Shown here piece after piece: positions 20,600 through 28,390 of a stretch of DNA of 46,541 bases. This DNA comes from Bacteroidales bacterium. Its GTDB lineage: Bacteria > Bacteroidota > Bacteroidia > Bacteroidales > Bacteroidaceae. The DNA lies in assembly GCA_029227175.1 (NCBI GenBank), contig JAQXZK010000014.1:1-46541 (forward strand), given 5' to 3'. The notes beneath the pieces are model-generated. The model saw only the letters and a list, made by a program, of their open reading frames with translations. It was not told the DNA's origin and ran no database searches. Position numbers and translations under genes: made by a program. Positions within the stretch are counted from its first letter, which is position 1; the number at the start of each line of letters is the position of its first letter.

Positions 20600-20734
20600 G
20601 TCATTTCTACGAGAGTGTCGGAGTACTCGCCGTGGGGTACTGCTGTCATTTATAAGGAAGTACTCAAGTACTTCACGTAAAGTACTATTGTCATCTCTAA
20701 GAGAGTACTCAGGTACTTCACATAAACCCATATT
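20600..20734. repeat. Three diverged 45-bp tandem repeats rich in AGTACT
   Basis: Units at 20600-20644, 20645-20689 and 20690-20734 all begin GTCATnTnTA and share GAGTACTC/AAGTACTT palindromes. Units 2 and 3 are most alike. Because 45 is a multiple of 3, a minus-strand open frame (20764-20558, 68 codons) reads a 15-residue repeat of the type STLREVLEYFLIND. The frame has no family resemblance, so I treat this as a DNA repeat with a possible coding origin. Apart from this block and the two terminators I see no gene between 20242 and 20820. Confidence 0.7.
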
Positions 20735-20762
20735 ATATTGGTTGGTTTTCTTTAGGGGATAC

Positions 20763-20797
20763 AATAAAGGAGGCTCTGTACAAAAGCCTCCTTTATT
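20763..20797 (-). terminator. Terminator downstream of glgB
   Basis: AATAAAGGAGGCT (20763-20775) and AGCCTCCTTTATT (20785-20797) are perfect inverted complements around a 9-nt loop, 24 nt after the glgB stop. The stem is symmetric and could act in both directions. Confidence 0.75.
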
Positions 20798-20820
20798 TAT
20801 CTGTTACGGTAAGGAATGAA

Positions 20821-22824
20821 TTATTTGTGTCGCTTCAACACGATTGCTGTACGAGCGGGGATGTATAGTTTCAGCCATTCCTTGTGATAACGTTTGTGAA
20901 CCGGGTCAAACATGGTAAAGTGACGAATGGAGTCGTCTGTATTTCCATATCCTCCATATGCAGGGTTGTCTGTGTTGAGGACAACCTCATAGCTGCCTCT
21001 TGGAACTAAGAATCCGTAGTCGGTGAATGATTTGCACGGATTGAAGTTGAAGACAAAGAGCAGGTCGTCACGCATGTAGGCCAGGACTTGGTCTCCGTCA
21101 TTGTGCCAGATTTCACGAACTTTGGATGATTGAATTCGAGGTATGCTACACAAGGTCTGAATCATGGCCTCGTCAAAGTCACCTAAATAGTGGTAGTTGA
21201 GATTCTTGTTATCAGTCAAGTCCCATTGACGACGGGCGTATTTGTAACTCCAGTTGTTTCCTTGACGAGGGAAGTCAATCCATTCCGGGTGTCCAAATTC
21301 ATTTCCCATGAAGTTGAGGTATCCTCCGTTTATGGTGCTGGCTGTAAGCAGGCGAATCATCTTGTGAAGGGCAATGCCGCGGTGGACGAGGTCACTTTCG
21401 TCTCCCTTTTGCATGTGCCAGTACATATCAGCGTCAATCAGTCTGAAGATGACGGTTTTGTCGCCAACGAGAGCCTGGTCGTGGCTTTCTACATAGGAGA
21501 TGGTTTTTTCGTCTTGTCTGCGATTCGTCACTTCCCAGAACAGGCTTGAAGGCTTCCAGTCTTCATCTCTCAACTCCTTGATGGTCTTAATCCAGTAGTC
21601 AGGGATGTTCATTGCCATTCGGTAGTCAAAGCCATAGCCTCCGTCTTCTACTTTCAAGGCTAAACCGGGCATACCGGATACTTCTTCAGCGATGGTGATA
21701 GCATTGGGATGTACCTGATGAATCAGTTTGTTGGCCAATGTGAGGTAGCAGATGGCATTGTCATCTTCGTTGCCGTTATAGTAATCACCATATCCCATGA
21801 ATGCCTCACCCAGTCCGTGGCTGTAGTAGAGCATGGATGTTACACCATCAAAACGGAATCCGTCGAAGTGGTATTCGTCCATCCAGAACTTGCAGTTAGA
21901 GAGCAAGAAGTGGAGCACCTCATTTTTGCCATAGTCAAAGCACAAGCTGTCCCATGCCGGATGTTCTCGTCTGCCTCCTGCATAGAAGTATTGACAAGGA
22001 TCACCGGCGAAGTTACCAAGTCCTTCCAGTTCATTCTTTACAGCGTGACTGTGAACAATATCCATGATTACGGCTATTCCTTGTTGATGAGCCGTGTCAA
22101 TCAAGTCTTTTAGTTCTTCCGGTGTACCGAATCGGGATGATGCGGCAAAGAAACTTGAAACATGATAGCCGAAACTTCCATAGTATGGATGTTCCTGGAT
22201 GGCCATGATTTGGATGCAATTATAACCGGCTTTTGCGATGCGGGGAAGGATTTTTTCCTTAAATTCGACGTAACTTCCCACCTTTTCTTCTGCCTGAGCC
22301 ATACCGATATGGCACTCATAAATGAGCAGGGGAGAACGTTTCGGACGGAATTTCTTTACTTTGAATACATATTGTTTCTCAGGCTCCCATACCTGTGCAC
22401 TGAAGATATGTGTTTGCTCATCTTGAACTACGCGGGTAGCCCAGGCGGGAATACGTTCACCGTTACCACCTTCCCAATAAATATGTAACTTGTATAAATC
22501 TTCGTGATGGATGGCGTTCTGTGGAAGTTCAATTTCCCATACGCCATTTTTCTTGGCCTTGAGTGCATACTGTTTGTCGTCCTTCCATCCGTTGAAGGTA
22601 CCAATCAGATAGATTTTGCTGGCATTAGGTGCCCATTCCCGGAATACCCAGCCTTTTTCTGTCTGGTGAAGGCCAAAAAATAGATGTCCACAAGCAAAGT
22701 CAGAAAGGGTTTGTTTGCCGTTTTGTGTCAGCTCTTTCTCCTTGCGAAGGACGAAGTCGTGTCGACCGTTGATGGCATCAGCGTATGGCTCTAACCAAGG
22801 ATCATTCTTAATGAGGTTCAGCAT
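20821..22824 (-). CDS. glgB: 1,4-alpha-glucan branching enzyme (GH13 with CBM48)
   Basis: Forms alpha-1,6 branches in glycogen. I chose the ATG at 22824 (MLNLIKNDPWLEPYADAI, 667 aa), matching the family opening. A GTG at 22881 would add 19 residues and overlap the upstream stop as GTGA. N-terminal CBM48-like domain (WVFREWAPNASKIYLIGTFNGW), then the GH13 barrel: DIVHSHAVKN (region I), DGFRFDGVTSML (nucleophile Asp), TIAEEVSGMPG (acid/base Glu), VESHDQALVGD (transition-state Asp), and a C-terminal all-beta domain. The arrangement resembles the eukaryote-like branching enzymes of Bacteroidetes. It lies directly downstream of a YhcH-family gene and ends at a terminator. Confidence 0.95.
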   Translation of the reverse strand: MLNLIKNDPWLEPYADAINGRHDFVLRKEKELTQNGKQTLSDFACGHLFFGLHQTEKGWVFREWAPNASKIYLIGTFNGWKDDKQYALKAKKNGVWEIELPQNAIHHEDLYKLHIYWEGGNGERIPAWATRVVQDEQTHIFSAQVWEPEKQYVFKVKKFRPKRSPLLIYECHIGMAQAEEKVGSYVEFKEKILPRIAKAGYNCIQIMAIQEHPYYGSFGYHVSSFFAASSRFGTPEELKDLIDTAHQQGIAVIMDIVHSHAVKNELEGLGNFAGDPCQYFYAGGRREHPAWDSLCFDYGKNEVLHFLLSNCKFWMDEYHFDGFRFDGVTSMLYYSHGLGEAFMGYGDYYNGNEDDNAICYLTLANKLIHQVHPNAITIAEEVSGMPGLALKVEDGGYGFDYRMAMNIPDYWIKTIKELRDEDWKPSSLFWEVTNRRQDEKTISYVESHDQALVGDKTVIFRLIDADMYWHMQKGDESDLVHRGIALHKMIRLLTASTINGGYLNFMGNEFGHPEWIDFPRQGNNWSYKYARRQWDLTDNKNLNYHYLGDFDEAMIQTLCSIPRIQSSKVREIWHNDGDQVLAYMRDDLLFVFNFNPCKSFTDYGFLVPRGSYEVVLNTDNPAYGGYGNTDDSIRHFTMFDPVHKRYHKEWLKLYIPARTAIVLKRHK

Positions 22825-22877
22825 GGCTCTAAATAGTTTGTTTGTTGAATGAGAGATGTTGTGTCCTAATAAAGGAA

Positions 22878-23324
22878 TCACGCTTTAACCTTAAAGATGA
22901 TTTTCTTTAACTCTACAGGAGTGATACCTGGAGCATGACCGTCTTCCGGGAAGAAGATGGCAAACATGCCTGGCTTTACTGTGATATATGATTCGGCCGG
23001 GCCTTCATAGAAAGTAATGTCTTTAGCACTATCGTATGCAGCGTCCTTGGGTTGACAATCTGCAGTAGGGGTGTACCCCATGATTTCTTCGCCTGTGATA
23101 GGAATCTGAATGTCGATAAACTTGCAGTGTGTTTCCAGTCGTGCAGTTTCCTTTGTCTTGGGTTTGGCTAATGCGACATTCATCATGAGTTCACCTTCAA
23201 CAATCGTGGTTTTACTCACTTCGAGTGCATTGATGTCAACCGTCTTCAAGTATGCAATGGCTTTCGGGAAAAGCGGATTGATAGAAGCATACTTCTCGAT
23301 GTTTTCAATTTTGTCAATAATCAT
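22878..23324 (-). CDS. YhcH/YjgK/YiaL (DUF386) family cupin-like protein
   Basis: 148-aa soluble protein. Family hallmarks are visible: ETHCKFIDIQIPITGEEIMGY, FYEGPAESYITVKPGMFAIFFPEDGHAPGI and the closing KKIIFKVKA. Members such as YhcH have a single cupin-type barrel and are linked to sugar metabolism, for example sialic acid or as the EbgC subunit of a beta-galactosidase. The exact reaction is uncertain and may be sugar anomer conversion. Its stop lies 54 nt before the chosen glgB start, or overlaps the alternative GTG start, so the two are very likely co-transcribed. That pairing with glycogen branching is informative but unexplained. Confidence 0.88.
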   Translation of the reverse strand: MIIDKIENIEKYASINPLFPKAIAYLKTVDINALEVSKTTIVEGELMMNVALAKPKTKETARLETHCKFIDIQIPITGEEIMGYTPTADCQPKDAAYDSAKDITFYEGPAESYITVKPGMFAIFFPEDGHAPGITPVELKKIIFKVKA

Positions 23325-23380
23325 GGTTATATAGGTTTAAATATTGATTATCCAGTTTGCTGTATGTAAATATCCACTGT

Positions 23381-23388
23381 CAAATATA
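23381..23388 (-). promoter_or_regulatory. Candidate -7 box of the YhcH-glgB unit
   Basis: TATATTTG on the minus strand fits TAnnTTTG and gives a leader of about 53 nt. No clear -33 element was found at the right distance. Confidence 0.4.
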
Positions 23389-23444
23389 GGTATTTTCCTT
23401 TAAACTAATTATTTGGAGATGGATAAAAGCGAGAAATTAGATGC

Positions 23445-25139
23445 TTATAGCGTCACTTTAAACAGTTTTGCGCTATATGCCGGCATTTTCATGCTTATAC
23501 AACCTTCTGCTTGTAGATGAAATGTTTCTTCTTCATCCGTGAGTAAGTCGATTGCTTCCACCTGCTGATTTTCTTTGATTTGAAGAAACTCAAAGGCATG
23601 TCTCGGTATGATTACTTCACACTTTGTATCGACTGCGTCGAAGTTCACGACTGCAATAATCAGTTCATTTTCATACTTGCGGAGGTAAGCATATAGCTTA
23701 TTGGAGTTGAATCTCTCTTTGTCTTGGTTAGCATACATCAGGTCAAAGAATAATCCATCTCTCAATGCCGTTTCCCGGTTACATAGGGTCAGTAGTCTTT
23801 GATAGTACCTGTAAAGAGATTTTTCATCCTCAGTCAGCAGCTTGCCGTCAAACTTGTCGTTATTTCGCCAGCGTCGAATCGTGTCAACACTCCAGTAGTC
23901 AAAAATAGTTGTACGACCGTCCAGTCCACTGAATCCTTCGTCGTCCATTCCTTTTTCTCCAAACTCCTGACCAAAGTAGATCATCATCGGACATGTGTTC
24001 ATTGTCGCAGAGACTACGAGAGCCGGAAGGGCTTTCTTCGGGTTGTTGGCAAAGAACAGAGAGGCCACACGCTGCTCGTCATGATTTTCGAGGAAGTGTA
24101 GCATGTGTTGTTGAATGTCGTTTTGGCTTTGCCATACATTGGTAATGTTTTCTGCACCGCAGTAACCACTCATGATAGCACGCAGTGTGTCGTATAATCC
24201 AACCTTATTATACAGGAAATCAAATTTACCTTTAAAAATAAAATCTCGATATCGGTATGGATTATACACTTCGGCGATGAAAATGATTTCGGGGTATTGT
24301 GACTTCAACTGTGGAATAGCCCATTCCCAAAACTCTACAGGAACCATTTCAGCCATATCACATCTGAATCCGTCAATCTCTTTGCTGCACCAGAAGAACA
24401 GGATGTCAAGCATCTTGTGCCAGGTGTTCGGGATACAGTCCAGATGTAGATGTCCGTTGTTCAGATAGTCAACGCCATAATTCAGCTTGATAGTCTCATA
24501 CCAGTCATTGCTGGTGGGGTAGGCGTCAAATCTGTCGTTTCCGGTAGCCTTGGCCGGAAACTCCTGATAGGCTGTAGATTCTCCGCAACACAAGTCGAAC
24601 TGGCCATGAAAATACGAACCGGGAACGTAGTAGAAATTGTTGTTCACGTCAAAGAAAACGTTCTGATTGTCGTCTTCTCCGAGTTGTTTGACATTTGCAG
24701 GTTGGGCGTCTGAGTGATATTGGCGTGCCACATGATTGGGCACGAAGTCTATGATTGCTTTTAGTCCGCATTTATGGGTGCGCTTGACGAGGTTCTCAAA
24801 TTCCTTCATGCGATTAGGTACATCCTTTGCCAAGTCCGGGTCAATGTCGTAGTAGTCTTTGATGGCGTATGGTGAACCGGCCTTTCCTTTCACGATTGCC
24901 TTATGGTCTTTCCTAATGCCATACTTGGTATAGTCGTTTTGTGTTGCGTGCTCAATGACACCCGTATACCAGATGTGGGTAACACCGAGTGACTTGATTT
25001 CTTGCAATGCTTTCTGTGTAAAGTCTGCCATTTTGCCACATCCGTTTTGTTCATAACTACCGCTGTGGGTCAGTGCAGCCTTCTTATTACCAAACAATCT
25101 TGTAAATACTTGGTAGATGATAATCTTATTTGGGGACAT
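23445..25139 (-). CDS. GH13 alpha-amylase family protein, cytoplasmic
   Basis: 564 aa, no signal peptide with the chosen start at 25139 (MSPNKIIIYQVFTRLFG). The open frame reaches 25184, but those codons run through a terminator hairpin. GH13 regions are clear: AIIDFVPNHVAR (I), DGFRCDMAEMVP (II, nucleophile Asp), IFIAEVYNPY (III, acid/base Glu) and FLENHDEQRVAS (IV). A C-terminal beta domain follows (LIIAVVNFDAVDTKCEV). Substrate is probably an intracellular alpha-glucan, fitting its place next to glgB, but maltogenic, neopullulanase or trehalose-type activity cannot be separated by eye. Its promoter is not obvious; see the terminator just upstream. Confidence 0.88.
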   Translation of the reverse strand: MSPNKIIIYQVFTRLFGNKKAALTHSGSYEQNGCGKMADFTQKALQEIKSLGVTHIWYTGVIEHATQNDYTKYGIRKDHKAIVKGKAGSPYAIKDYYDIDPDLAKDVPNRMKEFENLVKRTHKCGLKAIIDFVPNHVARQYHSDAQPANVKQLGEDDNQNVFFDVNNNFYYVPGSYFHGQFDLCCGESTAYQEFPAKATGNDRFDAYPTSNDWYETIKLNYGVDYLNNGHLHLDCIPNTWHKMLDILFFWCSKEIDGFRCDMAEMVPVEFWEWAIPQLKSQYPEIIFIAEVYNPYRYRDFIFKGKFDFLYNKVGLYDTLRAIMSGYCGAENITNVWQSQNDIQQHMLHFLENHDEQRVASLFFANNPKKALPALVVSATMNTCPMMIYFGQEFGEKGMDDEGFSGLDGRTTIFDYWSVDTIRRWRNNDKFDGKLLTEDEKSLYRYYQRLLTLCNRETALRDGLFFDLMYANQDKERFNSNKLYAYLRKYENELIIAVVNFDAVDTKCEVIIPRHAFEFLQIKENQQVEAIDLLTDEEETFHLQAEGCISMKMPAYSAKLFKVTL

Positions 25140-25153
25140 CTTATTAGTTCTAT

Positions 25154-25198
25154 TAAAAAAACATAGAGGCGCTTTGAGGTTCAAAAGCGTCTCTATGT
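25154..25198 (-). terminator. Strong hairpin plus T run between fabD and the GH13 gene
   Basis: ACATAGAGGCGCTTT (25161-25175) pairs with AAAGCGTCTCTATGT (25184-25198), one G-T wobble, followed on the minus strand by seven T residues (25160-25154). It fits the end of the fabD transcript. It also ends only 14 nt before the GH13 start codon, so it could act as a leader attenuator. Confidence 0.85.
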
Positions 25199-25274
25199 AG
25201 GTTTATCCTGTTCACACTTCGTAGAGTTTTGATAGATTCATTTCGGAGTGTGTGCCTGAATATATCGTTATTAG

Positions 25275-26162
25275 TTAGGCAATACCGTGAGCAGAAACAG
25301 TTTTATCAATCTTGGCAATCATACCCTGCAATGCTTTGCCTGGACCACATTCTGTGAAGTCGGTGGCACCGGCTGCAATCATGTTCTGCACCTCGTAGGT
25401 CCATTTTACAGGAGCAGTGAGTTGCTTCAACAAGTTTGCTTTGATTTCTGCTGGATTTGTATGGCCTTGAGCATCTACATTTTGATATACCGGACACTTT
25501 GGCGTACAGAACTCAGTCTGTTCGATAGCTTGTGCCAGTTCTTCCTGTGCCGGCATCATCAGTGGAGAGTGAAAGGCACCGCTGACTGGGAGTGGGAGGG
25601 CACGTTTCGCACCGGCAGCCTTTAAGGCTTCACACGCTTCGTTGATTGCTTCAACATTACCGGAAATAACCAACTGCCCCGGATTGTTGTAATTTGCAGG
25701 AACAACTACATATCCTTCCTTGTTGATTGATGCACAGATTTCTTCAATCTTTTCGTCTGGCAACCCAATGATGGCAGCCATTGTTGACGGTGCTGCTTCG
25801 CATGCCTTTTGCATGGCCATGGCACGCTTGTAAACCAGTTTCAGTCCGTCTTCAAAACTGATTGCACCGGCAGCAACTAAGGCTGAAAATTCTCCAAGAG
25901 AGTGACCGGCAACCATAGCAGGCTGGAATGCGTCGCCTAAGCAGAAAGCTGTAATAACTGAATGGAGGAAAACAGCCGGCTGTGTAACTTTGGTCTGTTT
26001 CAGCTCTTCTGCTGTACCTTCAAACATGATATCTGTGATACGGTAACCAAGAATGGTATTTGCTTTTTCAAAAAGTTCTTTTGCTAATTCGGATGTTTCG
26101 TAAAGGTCTTTACCCATTCCTGAGAATTGGGCGCCTTGACCAGGAAATACAAATGCATTCAT
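25275..26162 (-). CDS. fabD: Malonyl-CoA:ACP transacylase
   Basis: Loads malonyl groups from CoA onto acyl carrier protein for fatty acid synthesis. 295 aa, normal length. FVFPGQGAQFSGMG opens the protein, the nucleophile is Ser88 in AGHSLGEFSAL, the catalytic His is H198 in SGAFHSPLM, and the C-terminal TECGPGKALQGM is conserved. It stands alone between a -7 box (26209-26216) and a strong terminator, not in a fab cluster. A phosphopantetheinyl transferase gene, which activates ACP, lies 1.6 kb away. Confidence 0.96.
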   Translation of the reverse strand: MNAFVFPGQGAQFSGMGKDLYETSELAKELFEKANTILGYRITDIMFEGTAEELKQTKVTQPAVFLHSVITAFCLGDAFQPAMVAGHSLGEFSALVAAGAISFEDGLKLVYKRAMAMQKACEAAPSTMAAIIGLPDEKIEEICASINKEGYVVVPANYNNPGQLVISGNVEAINEACEALKAAGAKRALPLPVSGAFHSPLMMPAQEELAQAIEQTEFCTPKCPVYQNVDAQGHTNPAEIKANLLKQLTAPVKWTYEVQNMIAAGATDFTECGPGKALQGMIAKIDKTVSAHGIA

Positions 26163-26208
26163 TTCTATGATAGTTTTTTTAATATTTGTGTCTTTTTAAA
26201 AAGTGGTG

Positions 26209-26216
26209 CAAATGTA
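26209..26216 (-). promoter_or_regulatory. Candidate -7 box of fabD
   Basis: TACATTTG on the minus strand fits TAnnTTTG with a leader of about 43 nt. I found no good -33 match. Confidence 0.4.
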
Positions 26217-26271
26217 GTAATTAAATAGTTATGTCTTTACATCAAATAGTAAAAAGATTAAAGGTATACTT

Positions 26272-27060
26272 TTATATAAAGTGCCATAGCGGCCCATTCC
26301 CATGACCTATGCTAAATTTGCTGCCTGCCTGAATAGCCTTTGATATATAGTGTTTGGCGTCCTTTACCGCTGTTTGCAGGTCTTTCCCTAACGCCAGATT
26401 GGAAGCAATGGCTGATGAGAGCGTGCAGCCCGTTCCATGCAGGTTGTGGCTTTGAATGCGTTGTTCTTCGTAGGAGATTGTTGTGTAAATGTCTCCTTCT
26501 TTACGACACAGATAGTCTGTCATCACGTGTCCGCTACTATGTCCCCCCTTCAGCAATACGTTGCAACCATAATGTCGGGCCAGTGCCTCTGCACTTTTGC
26601 CCATATCCTGAATATTTTTTCCCAACATATATTCTGCTTCCGGAAGATTGGGCGTTATCAGGCTACAGAGTGGAAACAGCCCCTCACACATCATGCGTAT
26701 GGCATTTCTTGTCAACAGCCGATGACCGCTGGTCGAAATCATAATCGTGTCTAACACAATGGGAGGCCTTGCAGGCAGTTCATTCAGTATGCGGCAAAGA
26801 ATCTCAACAATCTCTTCGTTACCCAACATGCCAATTTTGATGGCATCCGGTTGTATGTCTTCCAATACAGTGCGCAACTGACTGTCAAATACGTTACCTG
26901 GAACGTTGAACACGCATTTTACTCCAATTGTATTCTGCGACGTAAGGGCAGTAATGACACTGGTTGCATAACAATTGTGTGCAGAAATGGTTTTGATGTC
27001 AGCCTGAATACCGGCTCCACCCGACGGGTCGCTTCCTGCGATGGTCAGTACATTTTTCAT
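26272..27060 (-). CDS. thiD: Hydroxymethylpyrimidine/phosphomethylpyrimidine kinase
   Basis: Phosphorylates the pyrimidine half of thiamine twice. 262 aa, ribokinase fold. TIAGSDPSGGAGIQADIKT is the N-terminal signature, and LHGTGCTLSSAIASNLALG holds the anion hole and catalytic Asp-equivalent region. It starts 9 nt after the TenI/ThiE-like gene, so the two form a small operon. I looked for a TPP riboswitch upstream and saw none. Confidence 0.95.
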   Translation of the reverse strand: MKNVLTIAGSDPSGGAGIQADIKTISAHNCYATSVITALTSQNTIGVKCVFNVPGNVFDSQLRTVLEDIQPDAIKIGMLGNEEIVEILCRILNELPARPPIVLDTIMISTSGHRLLTRNAIRMMCEGLFPLCSLITPNLPEAEYMLGKNIQDMGKSAEALARHYGCNVLLKGGHSSGHVMTDYLCRKEGDIYTTISYEEQRIQSHNLHGTGCTLSSAIASNLALGKDLQTAVKDAKHYISKAIQAGSKFSIGHGNGPLWHFI

Positions 27061-27069
27061 GATATCTCT

Positions 27070-27636
27070 TTAAAAACTGAGGTTAGCCTTGTTTTCCCAC
27101 ACTTCGCCCAGCATGGCAACGCCTCCAAAACCTAATGATTCAATCAATGGAATACGCTCTTGCGTGATGCCTCCCAACGCAATCACCTGATGGTCCACAA
27201 TGCCAAGCTTATGAGCTTTTTCTAATGTTTCTATAGTGAAGGCGGCATGGTATCCTTTCTTGGAGATGCTGTCAAATATGGGGCTCAAGAAGACATAACA
27301 GCATCTTGGTTTCCAAATGGCTACTTCTTCCAGCGTGTGGCACGAGTAACTCAATCGTCCCGTAAAATCCGGTGGAATGGTTTGCCTGTTCCGGCTCAGG
27401 TGGATTCCTCCTAAATGATATGTATGTGCCAAGTGGAAATGACTATGTAAGACCAATCGATTCCTGTAATCCGCGTTGATTTGCAAAATGTATGCGCGCA
27501 TCTCCTCTTCTGTTGCTTCTGGCTTGCGAATGTGGAGAAGTTTCAATCCCGATTCCATCAAATGGTTTATTCGGTCCATTTCGCCATCAAAGAAATCTGG
27601 ACGTGTAATTACGATTTTTGTCAAGTTATAAGCCAT
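27070..27636 (-). CDS. ThiE/TenI family protein (thiamine phosphate synthase-like)
   Basis: 188 aa with the ATG at 27636 (MAYNLTKIVITRPDFF); an in-frame TTG at 27648 falls in the promoter region and is less likely. The TIM-barrel ThiE/TenI layout is visible: LKLLHIRKPEA, GGIHLSRN, SYSCHTLEEV, YVFLSPIFDSISKKGY and VIALGGI. The NDR/ND motif that binds the pyrophosphate substrate in ThiE is HSHFHLAH here. That favours a TenI-like protein (thiazole tautomerase or relative) over a true thiamine phosphate synthase. Pairing with thiD supports a thiamine role. Confidence 0.78.
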   Translation of the reverse strand: MAYNLTKIVITRPDFFDGEMDRINHLMESGLKLLHIRKPEATEEEMRAYILQINADYRNRLVLHSHFHLAHTYHLGGIHLSRNRQTIPPDFTGRLSYSCHTLEEVAIWKPRCCYVFLSPIFDSISKKGYHAAFTIETLEKAHKLGIVDHQVIALGGITQERIPLIESLGFGGVAMLGEVWENKANLSF

Positions 27637-27645
27637 TTCTTGTGA

Positions 27646-27676
27646 CAAAGGAACTATATTTCTATGTCTTATACAA
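27646..27676 (-). promoter_or_regulatory. Weak promoter candidate for the thiamine gene pair
   Basis: TTG (27676-27674), 20 nt, TTCCTTTG (27653-27646) on the minus strand. The -7 box has one mismatch. The predicted start is about 6 nt before the ATG, giving a very short leader. Confidence 0.3.
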
Positions 27677-27695
27677 GCGTTTTGAGTATTTTAGT

Positions 27696-27703
27696 TACCT
27701 TTG
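27696..27703 (+). promoter_or_regulatory. Candidate -7 box of the phosphopantetheinyl transferase gene
   Basis: TACCTTTG on the plus strand matches the -7 consensus exactly, with a leader of about 75 nt. The TTTG at 27681-27684 is only 11 nt away, too close for a standard -33. Confidence 0.4.
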
Positions 27704-27781
27704 CTACGAGTAAAAGGATGTCAAAATACACGCATGTATGCGTAAAATCTTTTTTGGTGGAACCGTTTTTTTGATAAACGA

Positions 27782-28366
27782 ATGAAATATCTCATAGCCG
27801 ATAATCTGTCATCGCTGACTGAATCGCAGTTGGAAGTCATGCTCGAGGCATTGCCTGTTTGGAGAAGGAATCGGGTGTTGAGATTCAAACATTTCAAGGG
27901 TAGAGCACAAAGTACACAGGCATTTGTACTGTTGCAACAATTGATGGTTGAGGAATATGGCATTTCTTCGATTCCTGAATTTACATATAATGAGCACGGA
28001 AAGCCTTATTTTTCTTCTCTCAAGCATATTCATTTCAATATGTCTCATTGCTCGAATGCTGTAATTTGCGCGGTAGACAGGAATCCCGTCGGGGTGGATA
28101 TCGAACAAGTGGGACGCTTCTCCGAGTCGTTGGCCAGACACGTCTTGAACGATGAGGAATATCTTGCGGTCGTGAAATCTTCCTCGCCTGATGTCGCCTT
28201 CATCAGATTTTGGACGCAGAAAGAGAGTTTGGTAAAACTGACCGGAGCAGGTATTCGCGATAACATGAAGAACATCCTCTTGCCAGAGTTTCGGCAAAAT
28301 ATCCAAATCTCCACAACAGAATGTCTGGAGAAAGGGTATGTGTATTCAATTGCCACTTGCAGATAA
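27782..28366 (+). CDS. 4'-phosphopantetheinyl transferase (Sfp-type)
   Basis: Transfers phosphopantetheine from CoA to a carrier protein Ser. 194 aa. The Mg2+ site is Asp106/Glu108 in NPVGVDIEQVG, and the second signature RFWTQKESLVKLTG (about 142-155) supplies Glu148 and Lys152. HFNMSHCSNAV precedes them as usual. The size is close to the Sfp/AcpT group rather than the 120-aa AcpS group. It may be the housekeeping enzyme for fatty-acid ACP in this organism, since no secondary-metabolite genes are near. Confidence 0.9.
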   Translation: MKYLIADNLSSLTESQLEVMLEALPVWRRNRVLRFKHFKGRAQSTQAFVLLQQLMVEEYGISSIPEFTYNEHGKPYFSSLKHIHFNMSHCSNAVICAVDRNPVGVDIEQVGRFSESLARHVLNDEEYLAVVKSSSPDVAFIRFWTQKESLVKLTGAGIRDNMKNILLPEFRQNIQISTTECLEKGYVYSIATCR

Positions 28367-28390
28367 ATCATTCTAAATAAACAGTCAATC

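Noticed and set aside
25140..25184. Upstream start for the GH13 gene
   Set aside because: The extra codons run through a terminator hairpin, and the family N terminus starts at 25139.
27637..27781. TPP riboswitch between the thiamine gene pair and the phosphopantetheinyl transferase gene
   Set aside because: I found no CUGAGA-type core or matching helices on the thiamine-gene strand.
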